Below, piece by piece: positions 53,477 to 61,542 of a DNA stretch of 64,000 bases (its first letter is position 1; every line of letters begins with the position of its first letter). The DNA is from Streptomyces noursei ATCC 11455 (GTDB lineage Bacteria > Actinomycetota > Actinomycetes > Streptomycetales > Streptomycetaceae), in the NCBI RefSeq assembly GCF_001704275.1, contig NZ_CP011533.1, forward strand, positions 7,812,001 to 7,876,000. Reading direction: 5' to 3'. The notes beneath the pieces are model-generated. The model made no database searches. It was given only the letters and a program-made list of their open reading frames with translations, and was not told the origin of the DNA. The position numbers and the translations under genes were made by a program.

Positions 53477-54247
53477 ATGACAGAGCAGGACAGCGGGTTC
53501 CCCGAGCCCTCCAGCAAGGTGGCCCTGATCACCGGCGGCAGCCGCGGCATCGGGTACGGCATCGCGGAGGCCCTGGTCGCCCGCGGCGACCGGGTCGTGA
53601 TCACCGGACGCAACGAGGAGTCCCTCAAGGAGGCCGCCGAGAAGCTCGGCGCCGACCGGGTGCTGCCCGTCGCCGGCAAGGCGCACGACGAGGCGCACCA
53701 GGCCACCGCCGTCGAGCGGGCCATGGAGACCTTCGGCCGGGTCGACTACCTGGTCAACAACGCCGGGACGAACCCGGTGTTCGGCCCGATCGCCGACCTC
53801 GACCTCAACGTGGCGCGCAAGGTCTTCGAGACCAACGTCGTCTCGGCGCTGGGCTTCGCCCAACGCACCTGGCACGCCTGGCAGAAGGACAACGGCGGCG
53901 CGATCGTCAACATCGCCTCGATCGCCGGGGTCGCGCCCTCGCCGTTCATCGGCGCGTACGGGATCAGCAAGGCGGCGATGGTGAACCTCACCCTCCAGCT
54001 GGCCCACGAGTTCGCGCCGGCGGTACGGGTCAACTCCATCGCCCCCGCGGTGATCAAGACCAAGTTCGCCGCGGCGCTCTACGAGGACCGCGAGGAGGAG
54101 GCGGCGGCCGGCTACCCGATGGGGCGGCTGGGCGTCCCGGAGGACATCGGCGGGGCCGCGGCCTTCCTGTTGTCCGACGCGGCCGGCTGGGTCACCGGGC
54201 AGACGCTCGTCGTGGACGGCGGGCTGTTCCTGAACGCCGGGGTGTGA
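53477..54247 (+). CDS. SDR-family oxidoreductase
   Basis: A 256-residue classical SDR: TGGSRGIGYGIAEAL cofactor loop, NNAGTNPVFGPI, catalytic Ser in NIASIAGV, YGISKAAM (Tyr/Lys), SIAPAVIKTKFA and the C-terminal WVTGQTLVVDGG. Strong aggag site before the ATG. Same direction as fabG and probably co-transcribed; together they may reduce related ketones. Substrate not predictable. Confidence 0.88.
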   Translation: MTEQDSGFPEPSSKVALITGGSRGIGYGIAEALVARGDRVVITGRNEESLKEAAEKLGADRVLPVAGKAHDEAHQATAVERAMETFGRVDYLVNNAGTNPVFGPIADLDLNVARKVFETNVVSALGFAQRTWHAWQKDNGGAIVNIASIAGVAPSPFIGAYGISKAAMVNLTLQLAHEFAPAVRVNSIAPAVIKTKFAAALYEDREEEAAAGYPMGRLGVPEDIGGAAAFLLSDAAGWVTGQTLVVDGGLFLNAGV

Positions 54248-54383
54248 CGCCCGGGGGCCGCCGGAGCGGGTGGCCCCCCACGGGGCTTGCCTTCGTGTGC
54301 GCTCCAAGAGGCAGAGTCCGTGGTGCCGGTCCCGACGAGGGGCCGGCGCCACGTGTGTCGAGGACCTGTCAGGGAGAGATGCC

Positions 54384-55349
54384 ATGCACCACCGCACGCT
54401 CGGCGGCGGCGACGGACCGCGGATCAGCGCGCTGTGCCTGGGGGCCATGCCGTTCGGCACCACCGTCGACGAGCGGACCGCGTTCGCCCTCCTGGACCGC
54501 TTCGCCGAGGCCGGTGGCACCTTCGTCGACACCGCGAACAACTACGCCTGCTGGGTGCCCGGCGCGACCGGTGACGAGAGCGAGCGGGTGCTCGGGCGCT
54601 GGCTGCGCAGCCGCCGCGCGGCGGACCGCACGGTGCTGGCCACCAAGGCCGGCGCCCGGCCCGACCCGGCCCGCGGGCCCCGCTGGCCCGCCAACGCCGA
54701 GGGCCTGGGCGCCGGCGCGCTCCGCACCGCCCTCGACGGCAGCCTGCGCCGCCTGGGCACCGACCGGGTGGACCTCTACTACGCGCACGTCGAGGACCGC
54801 ACCGTCCCGCTCGCGGAGACCGTCGAGACGCTGGCCGGGTTCGTCCGGGACGGCCGGGTCGGCACCCTGGGGGCCAGCAACCACGCGACCTGGCGGCTGG
54901 CCGAGGCCCGGCAGCACGCCGCCGTCCGCGGACTGCCCGGCTTCCGCGCCGTACAGCAGCGGCACACCTATCTGCGGCCGCGTCCCGAGTCGCCGACCGG
55001 CCTCCAACGGGAGACCGACGAGGAACTCCTCGACTACGCGGCCGCGCACCCCGATCTGACCCTGCTCGGCTACTCGCCCCTGGTGGAGGGCGGCTACACC
55101 CGCGCGGACCGGCCGCTCCCGGACCGCTACGACCACCCCGGGACGGTGATCCGCACGCGGGTGCTGGCGGAGGTGGCGGCGGAGTGCGGGGCCACCGCGA
55201 ACCAGGTGGTGCTGGCCTGGCTGATGGGTGGCGCGGTGCCGGTGGTGCCGGTGCTCGGGGTCAGTTCCGTGGCCCAGCTCGACGAGTGCCTGGCCGCGCT
55301 GGACCTCGTCCTGGACCCGTGCCAGCGGGCCCGGCTGGACACCGCGTGA
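54384..55349 (+). CDS. aldo/keto reductase
   Basis: About 321 residues, a TIM-barrel reductase. Catalytic tetrad parts: Asp in TFVDTANNYACW (DTA..Y), Lys in VLATKAG, and the His region VDLYYAHVED; NADP-binding end region VVPVLGVSSVAQLDECLAAL. The ATG at 54384 (agggagagatgcc) is used; the frame is open from 54270. Lies after the SDR pair, separated by 136 bp without obvious genes. General carbonyl reductase. Confidence 0.87.
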   Translation: MHHRTLGGGDGPRISALCLGAMPFGTTVDERTAFALLDRFAEAGGTFVDTANNYACWVPGATGDESERVLGRWLRSRRAADRTVLATKAGARPDPARGPRWPANAEGLGAGALRTALDGSLRRLGTDRVDLYYAHVEDRTVPLAETVETLAGFVRDGRVGTLGASNHATWRLAEARQHAAVRGLPGFRAVQQRHTYLRPRPESPTGLQRETDEELLDYAAAHPDLTLLGYSPLVEGGYTRADRPLPDRYDHPGTVIRTRVLAEVAAECGATANQVVLAWLMGGAVPVVPVLGVSSVAQLDECLAALDLVLDPCQRARLDTA

Positions 55350-55449
55350 GGGGCCGGGGGATCCTGCCGTGCGGCCCGTGGCCGGCACTGTCAGTGGTCG
55401 CCGGTAGGTTCTCTCGATGAGAACGGAACGCACACCGGAGGTTGTTGAC

Positions 55450-56130
55450 GTGGTCACCGACATGCTGCCCGAGTCCTGGCGCGGGGTCCTGGGCGAGGAG
55501 TTGGAGAAGCCCTACTTCAAGGAGCTGATCGACTTCGTCGAGCAGGAGCGGGCGGGCGGCCCGGTCTATCCGCCCCGCGAGCAGGTCTTCGCGGCGCTGG
55601 AGGCCACGCCCTTCGACCAGGTCAAGGTGCTCATCCTCGGCCAGGACCCGTACCACGGCGCCGGCCAGGGCCACGGCCTGTGCTTCTCCGTGCAGCCCGG
55701 CGTCAGGACGCCGCCGTCGCTGCGGAACATCTACAAGGAGATGAAGGAGGAGCTCGGCCACCCGATTCCGGACAACGGCTATCTGATGCCCTGGGCCCAG
55801 CAGGGCGTCCTGCTGCTGAACGCCGTCCTCACGGTCCGCGAGGGCGAGGCCAACTCACACAAGGGCAAGGGCTGGGAGAAGGTCACCGACGCGGTGATCC
55901 GCGCCGTCGCGAACCGTCCGGATCCGGCCGTCTTCGTCCTCTGGGGCAACTACGCCAAGAAGAAGCTTCCGCTGATCGACGAGGAGCGGCACGCGGTGGT
56001 CCAGGGCGCGCACCCCTCCCCGCTCTCCGCGAAGAAGTTCTTCGGCTCCCGCCCCTTCACCCAGATCAACGAGGCGATCGCCGCCCAGGGGCACACCGCG
56101 ATCGACTGGCGGATCCCCGACCTGGGCTGA
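55450..56130 (+). CDS. ung: uracil-DNA glycosylase (family 1)
   Basis: About 226 residues from GTG 55450 (cggagg before it); an ATG at 55417 would add 11 residues. Family-1 motifs: water-activating GQDPYHGAGQGHGLCFSV, NNT-like GVLLLNAVLTV, and the DNA-intercalation loop HPSPLSAKKFFG with catalytic His. Removes uracil from DNA to start base-excision repair. Length fits the 225-227 expected. A housekeeping gene, supporting that this part is core chromosome. Confidence 0.95.
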   Translation: MVTDMLPESWRGVLGEELEKPYFKELIDFVEQERAGGPVYPPREQVFAALEATPFDQVKVLILGQDPYHGAGQGHGLCFSVQPGVRTPPSLRNIYKEMKEELGHPIPDNGYLMPWAQQGVLLLNAVLTVREGEANSHKGKGWEKVTDAVIRAVANRPDPAVFVLWGNYAKKKLPLIDEERHAVVQGAHPSPLSAKKFFGSRPFTQINEAIAAQGHTAIDWRIPDLG

Positions 56131-56198
56131 CCGGCCACCCCTCGCGTCGCGCACACCGCGCGGACCTTTCCCCCGGCGGTTAGCGTCGGGGGGAGCCA

Positions 56199-56762
56199 GT
56201 GGTGGCGGCGAGCGAGGACGGGGAGTGCGCGGTGGTGGAGCAGCGCCGTGAGGCGGAGCACGACGACGGGGTACTGACCCGGATCGGCCAGGCGATCATG
56301 CTGCACCGCGCCGGCGACCGCGAGGAGGCCCGCAACCGCCTCGCCGCGCTGTGGCAGGAGATCGGGCCGCGCGGCGACGCCTTCCACCGCTGCGCCCTCG
56401 CGCACTACATGGCCGACACCCAGGACGACCCCAGGGACGCGCTGGACTGGGACCTGCGCGCCCTGGCGGAGGCGGAGAGCTTCGTCACCGAGCGGCCCGC
56501 GCGGACCGGGGCCGCGGGCGAAGCGGGCGGCCAGGGCCCCCGCCACCCCCTCGCCGCGCTGCGGGCGTTCTTCCCCGCACTCCACCTCAACCTCGCCGCC
56601 GACTACGCCGGACTCGACCGCCCGGCCGACGCCCGCGCCCAGCTCCGGCGGGCCCGCGCCTCGGTCCGCGCCCTGGCCGACGGCGAGTACCGCCGCCGCC
56701 TCACGGAGGCGATCCAGCGGCTGGAGCTGCGCATCGAGGGCGCGACCGGGCCGTTCCGATAG
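56199..56762 (+). CDS. tetratricopeptide-like protein
   Basis: A 187-residue helical protein starting at GTG after gggggag. Helix pairs DGVLTRIGQAIMLHRAGDRE and LHLNLAADYAGLDRPADARA plus YRRRLTEAIQRLELR have TPR character. Similar short TPR proteins occur in many Streptomyces. It follows ung on the same strand and is convergent with a TetR regulator. Function unknown. Confidence 0.75.
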   Translation: MVAASEDGECAVVEQRREAEHDDGVLTRIGQAIMLHRAGDREEARNRLAALWQEIGPRGDAFHRCALAHYMADTQDDPRDALDWDLRALAEAESFVTERPARTGAAGEAGGQGPRHPLAALRAFFPALHLNLAADYAGLDRPADARAQLRRARASVRALADGEYRRRLTEAIQRLELRIEGATGPFR

Positions 56763-56785
56763 GAGGCCCGGCGCGGTCCGGGACC

Positions 56786-57403
56786 TCAGCCGCGCAGCAT
56801 TCCGTCGAGGAGTTCCGCGCACGAGGTGCGCAGCGCGTCCCGGGTGGGCACCGCGGCGTGGAACTGCCCCGCGACACAGGAGAACAGCACTCCGTCGCAC
56901 CAGGCCACCAGGGCCAGCGCCTGCCGCTCCGGCGCGGGGGAGCCGGCCGCCGTCAGCAGCGCCTGGACCGGTTCCCGGAAGGCCCGGCCCGCCCGGTCGT
57001 ACACTTCCCGCAGCTCCGGCCGGCGGGTGGCCTCCAGCGCCAGCTCGTAACGGGCGATCAGCAGCCCGCGGTGGTGCGACAGATAGCGATGCAGGGCGAG
57101 CGCGAGCGCGTCCGCCAGGGCGGCCGGGGCGGCGGCTTCCGGGTCCGCGGCGCCCGGCATCTCCCGTGGTGCCAGCACCGCCGCCTCGCGTTCGGCCAGC
57201 CGCGTCACCGCCGCCGCCAGCAGCGCCGCCCGGGTCCGCGCGAGGTTGGAGGTGGAGCCCTGCGGCAGCCCGGCCGCCTCGTCGACGGCGCGGTGCGTCA
57301 GCCCCCGCATCCCGCGCTCCGCGAGCAGGTCCAGGGCGGTGTCGGCGATCAGCCGGTGCCGGGGGATCGGGGGCGGGGAAGCGGCGGCCGCGCGGGCGTT
57401 CAT
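56786..57403 (-). CDS. TetR-family regulator of the divergent monooxygenase
   Basis: A 205-residue repressor: HRLIADTALDLLAERGMRGL then THRAVDEAAGLPQGSTSNLA is the TetR DNA-binding domain, followed by an all-helical ligand part with Cys (VAWCDGVLFSCVAG). It is divergent from the FAD-dependent monooxygenase across 200 bp that holds three ACTAC-N4-GTAGT palindromes, its likely operators. Likely represses itself and the enzyme until the substrate appears. Confidence 0.9.
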   Translation of the reverse strand: MNARAAAASPPPIPRHRLIADTALDLLAERGMRGLTHRAVDEAAGLPQGSTSNLARTRAALLAAAVTRLAEREAAVLAPREMPGAADPEAAAPAALADALALALHRYLSHHRGLLIARYELALEATRRPELREVYDRAGRAFREPVQALLTAAGSPAPERQALALVAWCDGVLFSCVAGQFHAAVPTRDALRTSCAELLDGMLRG

Positions 57404-57435
57404 GCAGGTGAGCCTAGCGGGACGGGCCGTGGCTG

Positions 57436-57535
57436 ACTACGGCCGTAGTGCGGTGCCGGACCGCGGCCGTGGTGCGCTGCCCGCTCGTTCGACTACAGGT
57501 GTAGTCTCTGAGGCGTTCGGAACTACAGGTGTAGT
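57436..57535. promoter_or_regulatory. three ACTAC-N4-GTAGT operators
   Basis: Perfect-arm 14-bp dyads at 57436-57449 (ACTACGGCCGTAGT), 57492-57505 and 57522-57535 (both ACTACAGGTGTAGT). The last two are 30 bp apart. The first lies 33 bp from the TetR start, the others in the promoter region of the monooxygenase. Sites of this form suit TetR dimers; direct binding is inferred. Confidence 0.75.
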
Positions 57536-57603
57536 AACGCCGGGGGGACGCGCGGCCCTGCGCCGCACGCGTCGTCACCCGGCAGAGGGAGGGAGGCGGC
57601 GCC

Positions 57604-58815
57604 ATGCCGCAGCGCACCGCACTCGTGATCGGCGGCGGGATCGGCGGGCTCACCGCCGCGGTGGCCCTGGACCGACGGGGCTGGCGGGTGACCGTCCTGG
57701 AACGGGCCGCCGCCCTGGAGCCGGTGGGCGCCGGCATCGGACTGGCCCCCAACGCCCAGCGCGCACTGGACACCCTGGACGTGGGCGACGCGGTCCGCGC
57801 CATGGCCTCCTGGCAGCTGGCCGGCGAGATCCGCCGCCCCGACGGACGACTGCTGGCCCGCACGGACAACGCCGCGGCCGTGCGGCGGTACGGCGGCCCG
57901 GTCGTGCTCGCCCACCGCGCCGACGTGATCGCCCTGCTCGCCGGCCGGCTGCCCGGCGACGCGGTCCGCACCGGCGCCCCGGCCGCCCTCGTGGACCCCG
58001 GCGATCCGCTGCGCGAGGACCGGCCCGCCCGGGTGCGGACCACCGGCCCGGACGGCGCCCCGCAGGAGCTGACCGCCGACCTCGTCGTCGCCGCCGACGG
58101 CATCCGCTCCGCCACCCGCCGGGCTCTCTTCCCCGCCCACCCCGAGCCCCGCTACGCCGGCTTCACCGCCTGGCGCTTCGTGGTGTCCGCCGCCGACGCC
58201 GCCGGGCTCGTCGACCCCGGCACCGCACACGAGACCTGGGGACCCGGCGGCCTGTGGGGCACCCTGCCGCTGCACGACGGGCGGATCTACGCGTACGCCA
58301 CGGCGGCCGTCCCGCCCGGCGGCGACCGGGCCGGCGGCGACCGGCGGGCCGAACTGCGGCGCCGCTTCGGCCACTGGCACCGGCCCGTCCCGCAGCTGTT
58401 GGCCGCCGCCGACCCGGCCGCCGTGCTCCGCAACGACGTGTACGCCGCGGCGGCCCCGCCGCCCGCCTTCCACCGCGGCCGGGTCGCGCTGCTCGGCGAC
58501 GCGGTGCATCCGATGACGCCCAACCTCGGCCAGGGCGGCTGCCAGGCCGTCGAGGACGCCGTCGTCCTCGCCCACGAGGCCGGCCCGGACGCGCCGCTGG
58601 ACGCCGCGCTCGCCGCGTACACCCGGCAGCGGCTGCCCCGCACCATGGCCGTGGTCCGCCGGTCCGGACGCATCGGCCGGGTCTCCACCTGGCGGTCCCG
58701 GCCCGCCTGCGCCCTGCGCGGCGCCCTGGTCGCGGCCACCGCCCGCCTGGCGCCCGACCTCGCGCTGCGCGGTCTGGACGGGATCGCCGACTGGCGGCCG
58801 CCGGGCGCCCCGTAA
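57604..58815 (+). CDS. FAD-dependent monooxygenase (PHBH/aromatic hydroxylase type)
   Basis: A 403-residue flavoprotein. N-terminal GxGxxG (VIGGGIGGLTAAVALDRRGW), the DG-type motif LVVAADGIRSATRRALFP, and the FAD ribityl motif GRVALLGDAVHPMTPNLGQG. Group A single-component hydroxylases of this form act on aromatic or polyketide substrates with NAD(P)H and O2. Strong ribosome site (ggagggagg). Controlled, very likely, by the divergent TetR gene. It ends 72 bp before an oxidoreductase gene. Confidence 0.92.
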   Translation: MPQRTALVIGGGIGGLTAAVALDRRGWRVTVLERAAALEPVGAGIGLAPNAQRALDTLDVGDAVRAMASWQLAGEIRRPDGRLLARTDNAAAVRRYGGPVVLAHRADVIALLAGRLPGDAVRTGAPAALVDPGDPLREDRPARVRTTGPDGAPQELTADLVVAADGIRSATRRALFPAHPEPRYAGFTAWRFVVSAADAAGLVDPGTAHETWGPGGLWGTLPLHDGRIYAYATAAVPPGGDRAGGDRRAELRRRFGHWHRPVPQLLAAADPAAVLRNDVYAAAAPPPAFHRGRVALLGDAVHPMTPNLGQGGCQAVEDAVVLAHEAGPDAPLDAALAAYTRQRLPRTMAVVRRSGRIGRVSTWRSRPACALRGALVAATARLAPDLALRGLDGIADWRPPGAP

Positions 58816-58828
58816 GCTGCGGGGACCG

Positions 58829-58859
58829 GGTGCCCGGAGATCCCCAGGGCCCGGGCACC
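58829..58859 (+). terminator. possible hairpin between monooxygenase and oxidoreductase
   Basis: Stem GGTGCCCGG / CCGGGCACC (9 bp) with a 13-base loop, 14 bp after the monooxygenase stop. Moderately strong; read-through is possible. Confidence 0.45.
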
Positions 58860-58887
58860 GGGACCGCGGAACCAAGGGAGACATCGC

Positions 58888-59802
58888 GTGAAGGTCGGCT
58901 GCATCGGACTCGGAGACATCGCACGGAAGGCGTACCTCCCCGTACTCGGCACGCTGCCCGGCATCGAGCTGCACCTCCAGACCCGCAACCCGGCTGCCCT
59001 GCAACAGGCCGGCGACGCCTACCGACTGACCGGGCGACAGCTCCACTCCGACCTGGACGCGCTGCTCGCCGCCGGCCCGGACGCCGTCTTCGTGCACGCC
59101 GCGACGATCGCCCACCCGGAGCTCGTGACCCGGTTGATCGAGGCCGGCGTGCCGACCTACGTGGACAAGCCGATCGCCTACGAGCTCGCCGACACCCGGC
59201 GGATCGTCGATCTCGCCGAACAGCGCGGGGTGGGGCTGGCCGTCGGCTTCAACCGCCGCTTCGCCCCTGGATACGCCGAGTGCCGGGAGCACCCCCGCGA
59301 GCTGATCCTGCTCCAGAAGAACCGCACCGGGATGCCCGAGGACCCCCGCACGCTGGTCCTCGACGACTTCATCCACGTCGTCGACACGCTGCGCTTCCTC
59401 GCGCCCGGGGAGATCGAGCACATCGACGTCCGGGCCCGGATCCGGGACGGGCTGATGGACCAGGTGGTGCTCCAGCTGTCCGGCGACGGGTTCACCGCCC
59501 TCGGCACCATGAACCGCCGCAGCGGCTCCGCCGAGGAGCTGCTGGACGTGTCCGGCCAGGACACCCGGCGCCAGGTCGTCAACCTCGCCGAGGTCGTCGA
59601 CCACCAAGGTCGGCCGAGCGTCCGGCGCCGCGGCGACTGGGAGCCGGTGGCCCGTCAGCGGGGCATCGAGCAGATCGTGCTGGCCTTCCTGGACGACGTC
59701 CGGGCCGGGCGCGTGCCGTCGGCCCGGGACGCGCTGCGCACGCACGAGCTGTGCGAACGCGTGATCACCGACGCCCTCGCACAGGCCGCCGCCCGGGGCT
59801 AG
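58888..59802 (+). CDS. Gfo/Idh/MocA-family oxidoreductase
   Basis: A 304-residue NAD(P)-dependent enzyme from GTG (aagggag upstream). Rossmann start KVGCIGLGDIARKAYLPVLG, the family motif VDKPIAYEL (E-K-P-like, here D-K-P), and FNRRFAPGY. C-terminal substrate domain follows (DDFIHVVDTLRFL). Acts on sugars or related alcohols in this family; substrate unknown. Its 3' end overlaps the convergent lnt gene by 38 bp. Confidence 0.88.
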   Translation: MKVGCIGLGDIARKAYLPVLGTLPGIELHLQTRNPAALQQAGDAYRLTGRQLHSDLDALLAAGPDAVFVHAATIAHPELVTRLIEAGVPTYVDKPIAYELADTRRIVDLAEQRGVGLAVGFNRRFAPGYAECREHPRELILLQKNRTGMPEDPRTLVLDDFIHVVDTLRFLAPGEIEHIDVRARIRDGLMDQVVLQLSGDGFTALGTMNRRSGSAEELLDVSGQDTRRQVVNLAEVVDHQGRPSVRRRGDWEPVARQRGIEQIVLAFLDDVRAGRVPSARDALRTHELCERVITDALAQAAARG

Positions 59803-61345
59803 CACCGACGTCCCCGGAGCGACCGGTGCCGCGCCGCCGTCCACCGGCCCGCACGACCGCGACCAGACCGTGGGCGAGCAGTGCGGCGACCGCCCCGTAC
59901 AGCGCCCAGTCGCCCCACCGGGTGTACGGGCTGGTGCCGCGGGCCAGCGGCAGGTCGTAGACGGCCGCCGCGCTGCGGTCGGTGCCCAGCCGCTCGCCGA
60001 TCCGCTCGCCCCGCGGGCCGTACACCGCGCTGACCCCGGTGAGCGTGGCGTGCACCATCGGGCGCCAGGTCTCCGCGGCGCGCAGCGCCCCCAGCGAGGC
60101 GTGCTGGGCCGGCGCCCAGCTGTCCTGGAACGTCGCCGTCGAGGACTGGGCGACCAGCACCTGCGCCCCGTCCGCGGCCAGCTGGCGGCTCATGTCCGGG
60201 AAGGCCGTCTCGAAGCAGACCAGCGGCCCGACCCGCAGTCCGGCCGCGGCGGGCACCGGCATCACCACCTGGTGGGTGCCGCGCCGCCGGTCACTGGTGG
60301 CGGCCTTGCCCACCTTCGTCGCCCAGCCCAGCACGGACCGGGCCGGTATGTACTCGCCGAACGGCACCAGCCGCATCTTGGCGTACCGGTCCCCGGTCAG
60401 GCCCTGCGGGCCGATGAGCACCGCGCTCTTGGAGATGCCGGCCCTGCCGGAGTCCGGCGCGTCGGCGTTCACCAGCAGGTCGGCGCCGGTGCGCCGGGAC
60501 AGCGCGGCCAGCCGGGCGGCTAGCGCCGGGTGGTCCGCCGGGTCCTGGTAGAGGCTGCTCTCGCCCCAGACGACCAGGCGCACCCCGCGGCCGGCCAGCG
60601 CGCCGGTGAGCGCCTCGCTGCGGGCCAGCCGCTGGGTGGGAGTGCCGTCGGGGCCGGGCTGGACGACCGCGATCCGGACCGTCCCGGCGGGCCGGGGGAG
60701 CGGCGCCCACAGCCAGACCGCGGTGCCGGCCAGCGCGCACACCAGCAGACCGGCGACGGCGGGCCGCCGGGCGGCCGGGACGGCGAGCAGCCCCGCCAGC
60801 GCGGTGTTCACCGCCACGATCAGCAGGCTCACCAGCCACACCCCGCCGAGCGAGGCCATGCGCAGCGCGGGCGGCACCTGCCACTGGCTGGCGCCCAGCA
60901 GCCCCCAGGGCCCGCCCAAGTACTCCCAGGACCTGACCAGTTCGACCATCAGCCAGCCGGACGGCACCAGTACCAGTGCGGCGGCGGCCCGCCCCGGACC
61001 CGGTACCCCGCCCAGCAGCGCCCGCACCAGCATCCCCCAGGGCGCCCACAGCGCACCGAGCAGCAGCGCCAGCACCAGGATGAAGACGTGCAGGCTCGGC
61101 AGCAGCCAGTGGTGCACCGCCAGCATGAACCCGGCGCCGCCCAGCCAGCCGTACAGCGCCGCCCGTCGAGCGGTCCGCGCCGTGCGCAGCAACAGCAGCC
61201 ACGGCACCAGCGCGGCATACGCCAGCCACCACCACGAGGGCTCCGGGAAGGCGAGGGCGGGCAGCGCGCCGGCGAGCGCGGCGGCCGGACCGCGCGTCCA
61301 GAGCGAGCCGGTCCCTCGCGTCCGGTGGCCGAGCGGTATGTCCAT
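59765..61345 (-). CDS. lnt: apolipoprotein N-acyltransferase
   Basis: About 526 residues: several N-terminal helices (to about 210) then a nitrilase domain with the Glu-Lys-Cys triad: E in VWGESSLYQDP, K in DRYAKMRLVPFGEYIP, C in VGPLVCFETAFPD, and a last helix near the C-terminus. Transfers the third acyl chain to lipoproteins at the outer leaflet of the membrane. ATG 61345 with agggagc upstream. Streptomyces often carry two Lnt homologues. Convergent with the oxidoreductase gene. Confidence 0.92.
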   Translation of the reverse strand: MDIPLGHRTRGTGSLWTRGPAAALAGALPALAFPEPSWWWLAYAALVPWLLLLRTARTARRAALYGWLGGAGFMLAVHHWLLPSLHVFILVLALLLGALWAPWGMLVRALLGGVPGPGRAAAALVLVPSGWLMVELVRSWEYLGGPWGLLGASQWQVPPALRMASLGGVWLVSLLIVAVNTALAGLLAVPAARRPAVAGLLVCALAGTAVWLWAPLPRPAGTVRIAVVQPGPDGTPTQRLARSEALTGALAGRGVRLVVWGESSLYQDPADHPALAARLAALSRRTGADLLVNADAPDSGRAGISKSAVLIGPQGLTGDRYAKMRLVPFGEYIPARSVLGWATKVGKAATSDRRRGTHQVVMPVPAAAGLRVGPLVCFETAFPDMSRQLAADGAQVLVAQSSTATFQDSWAPAQHASLGALRAAETWRPMVHATLTGVSAVYGPRGERIGERLGTDRSAAAVYDLPLARGTSPYTRWGDWALYGAVAALLAHGLVAVVRAGGRRRGTGRSGDVGASPGRRPVRGRR

Positions 61346-61542
61346 ACGGGCTCCCTGTCGCCGTGCCTGCCCCAGCGTGTGCCGCTGTGTCCCGTCGATA
61401 TCTCTTGCCACGCTCAAGGGTTGTCAGCCCTCCCGGGCTCCCGCCACTTCTCGTGCACCCGGACCGCCGCTCCCGTGAGGCGCACGGCGAGGCCCCCGCC
61501 CAAGGGGACGGGGGCCTGTCGCCGGCCGGGTGGCGGGCGTCG

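Noticed and set aside
57246..59960. Very long Arg/Pro/Gly-rich plus-strand frame (904 codons)
   Set aside because: Out-of-frame shadow of the monooxygenase and oxidoreductase genes; low-complexity composition typical of high-GC shadows.
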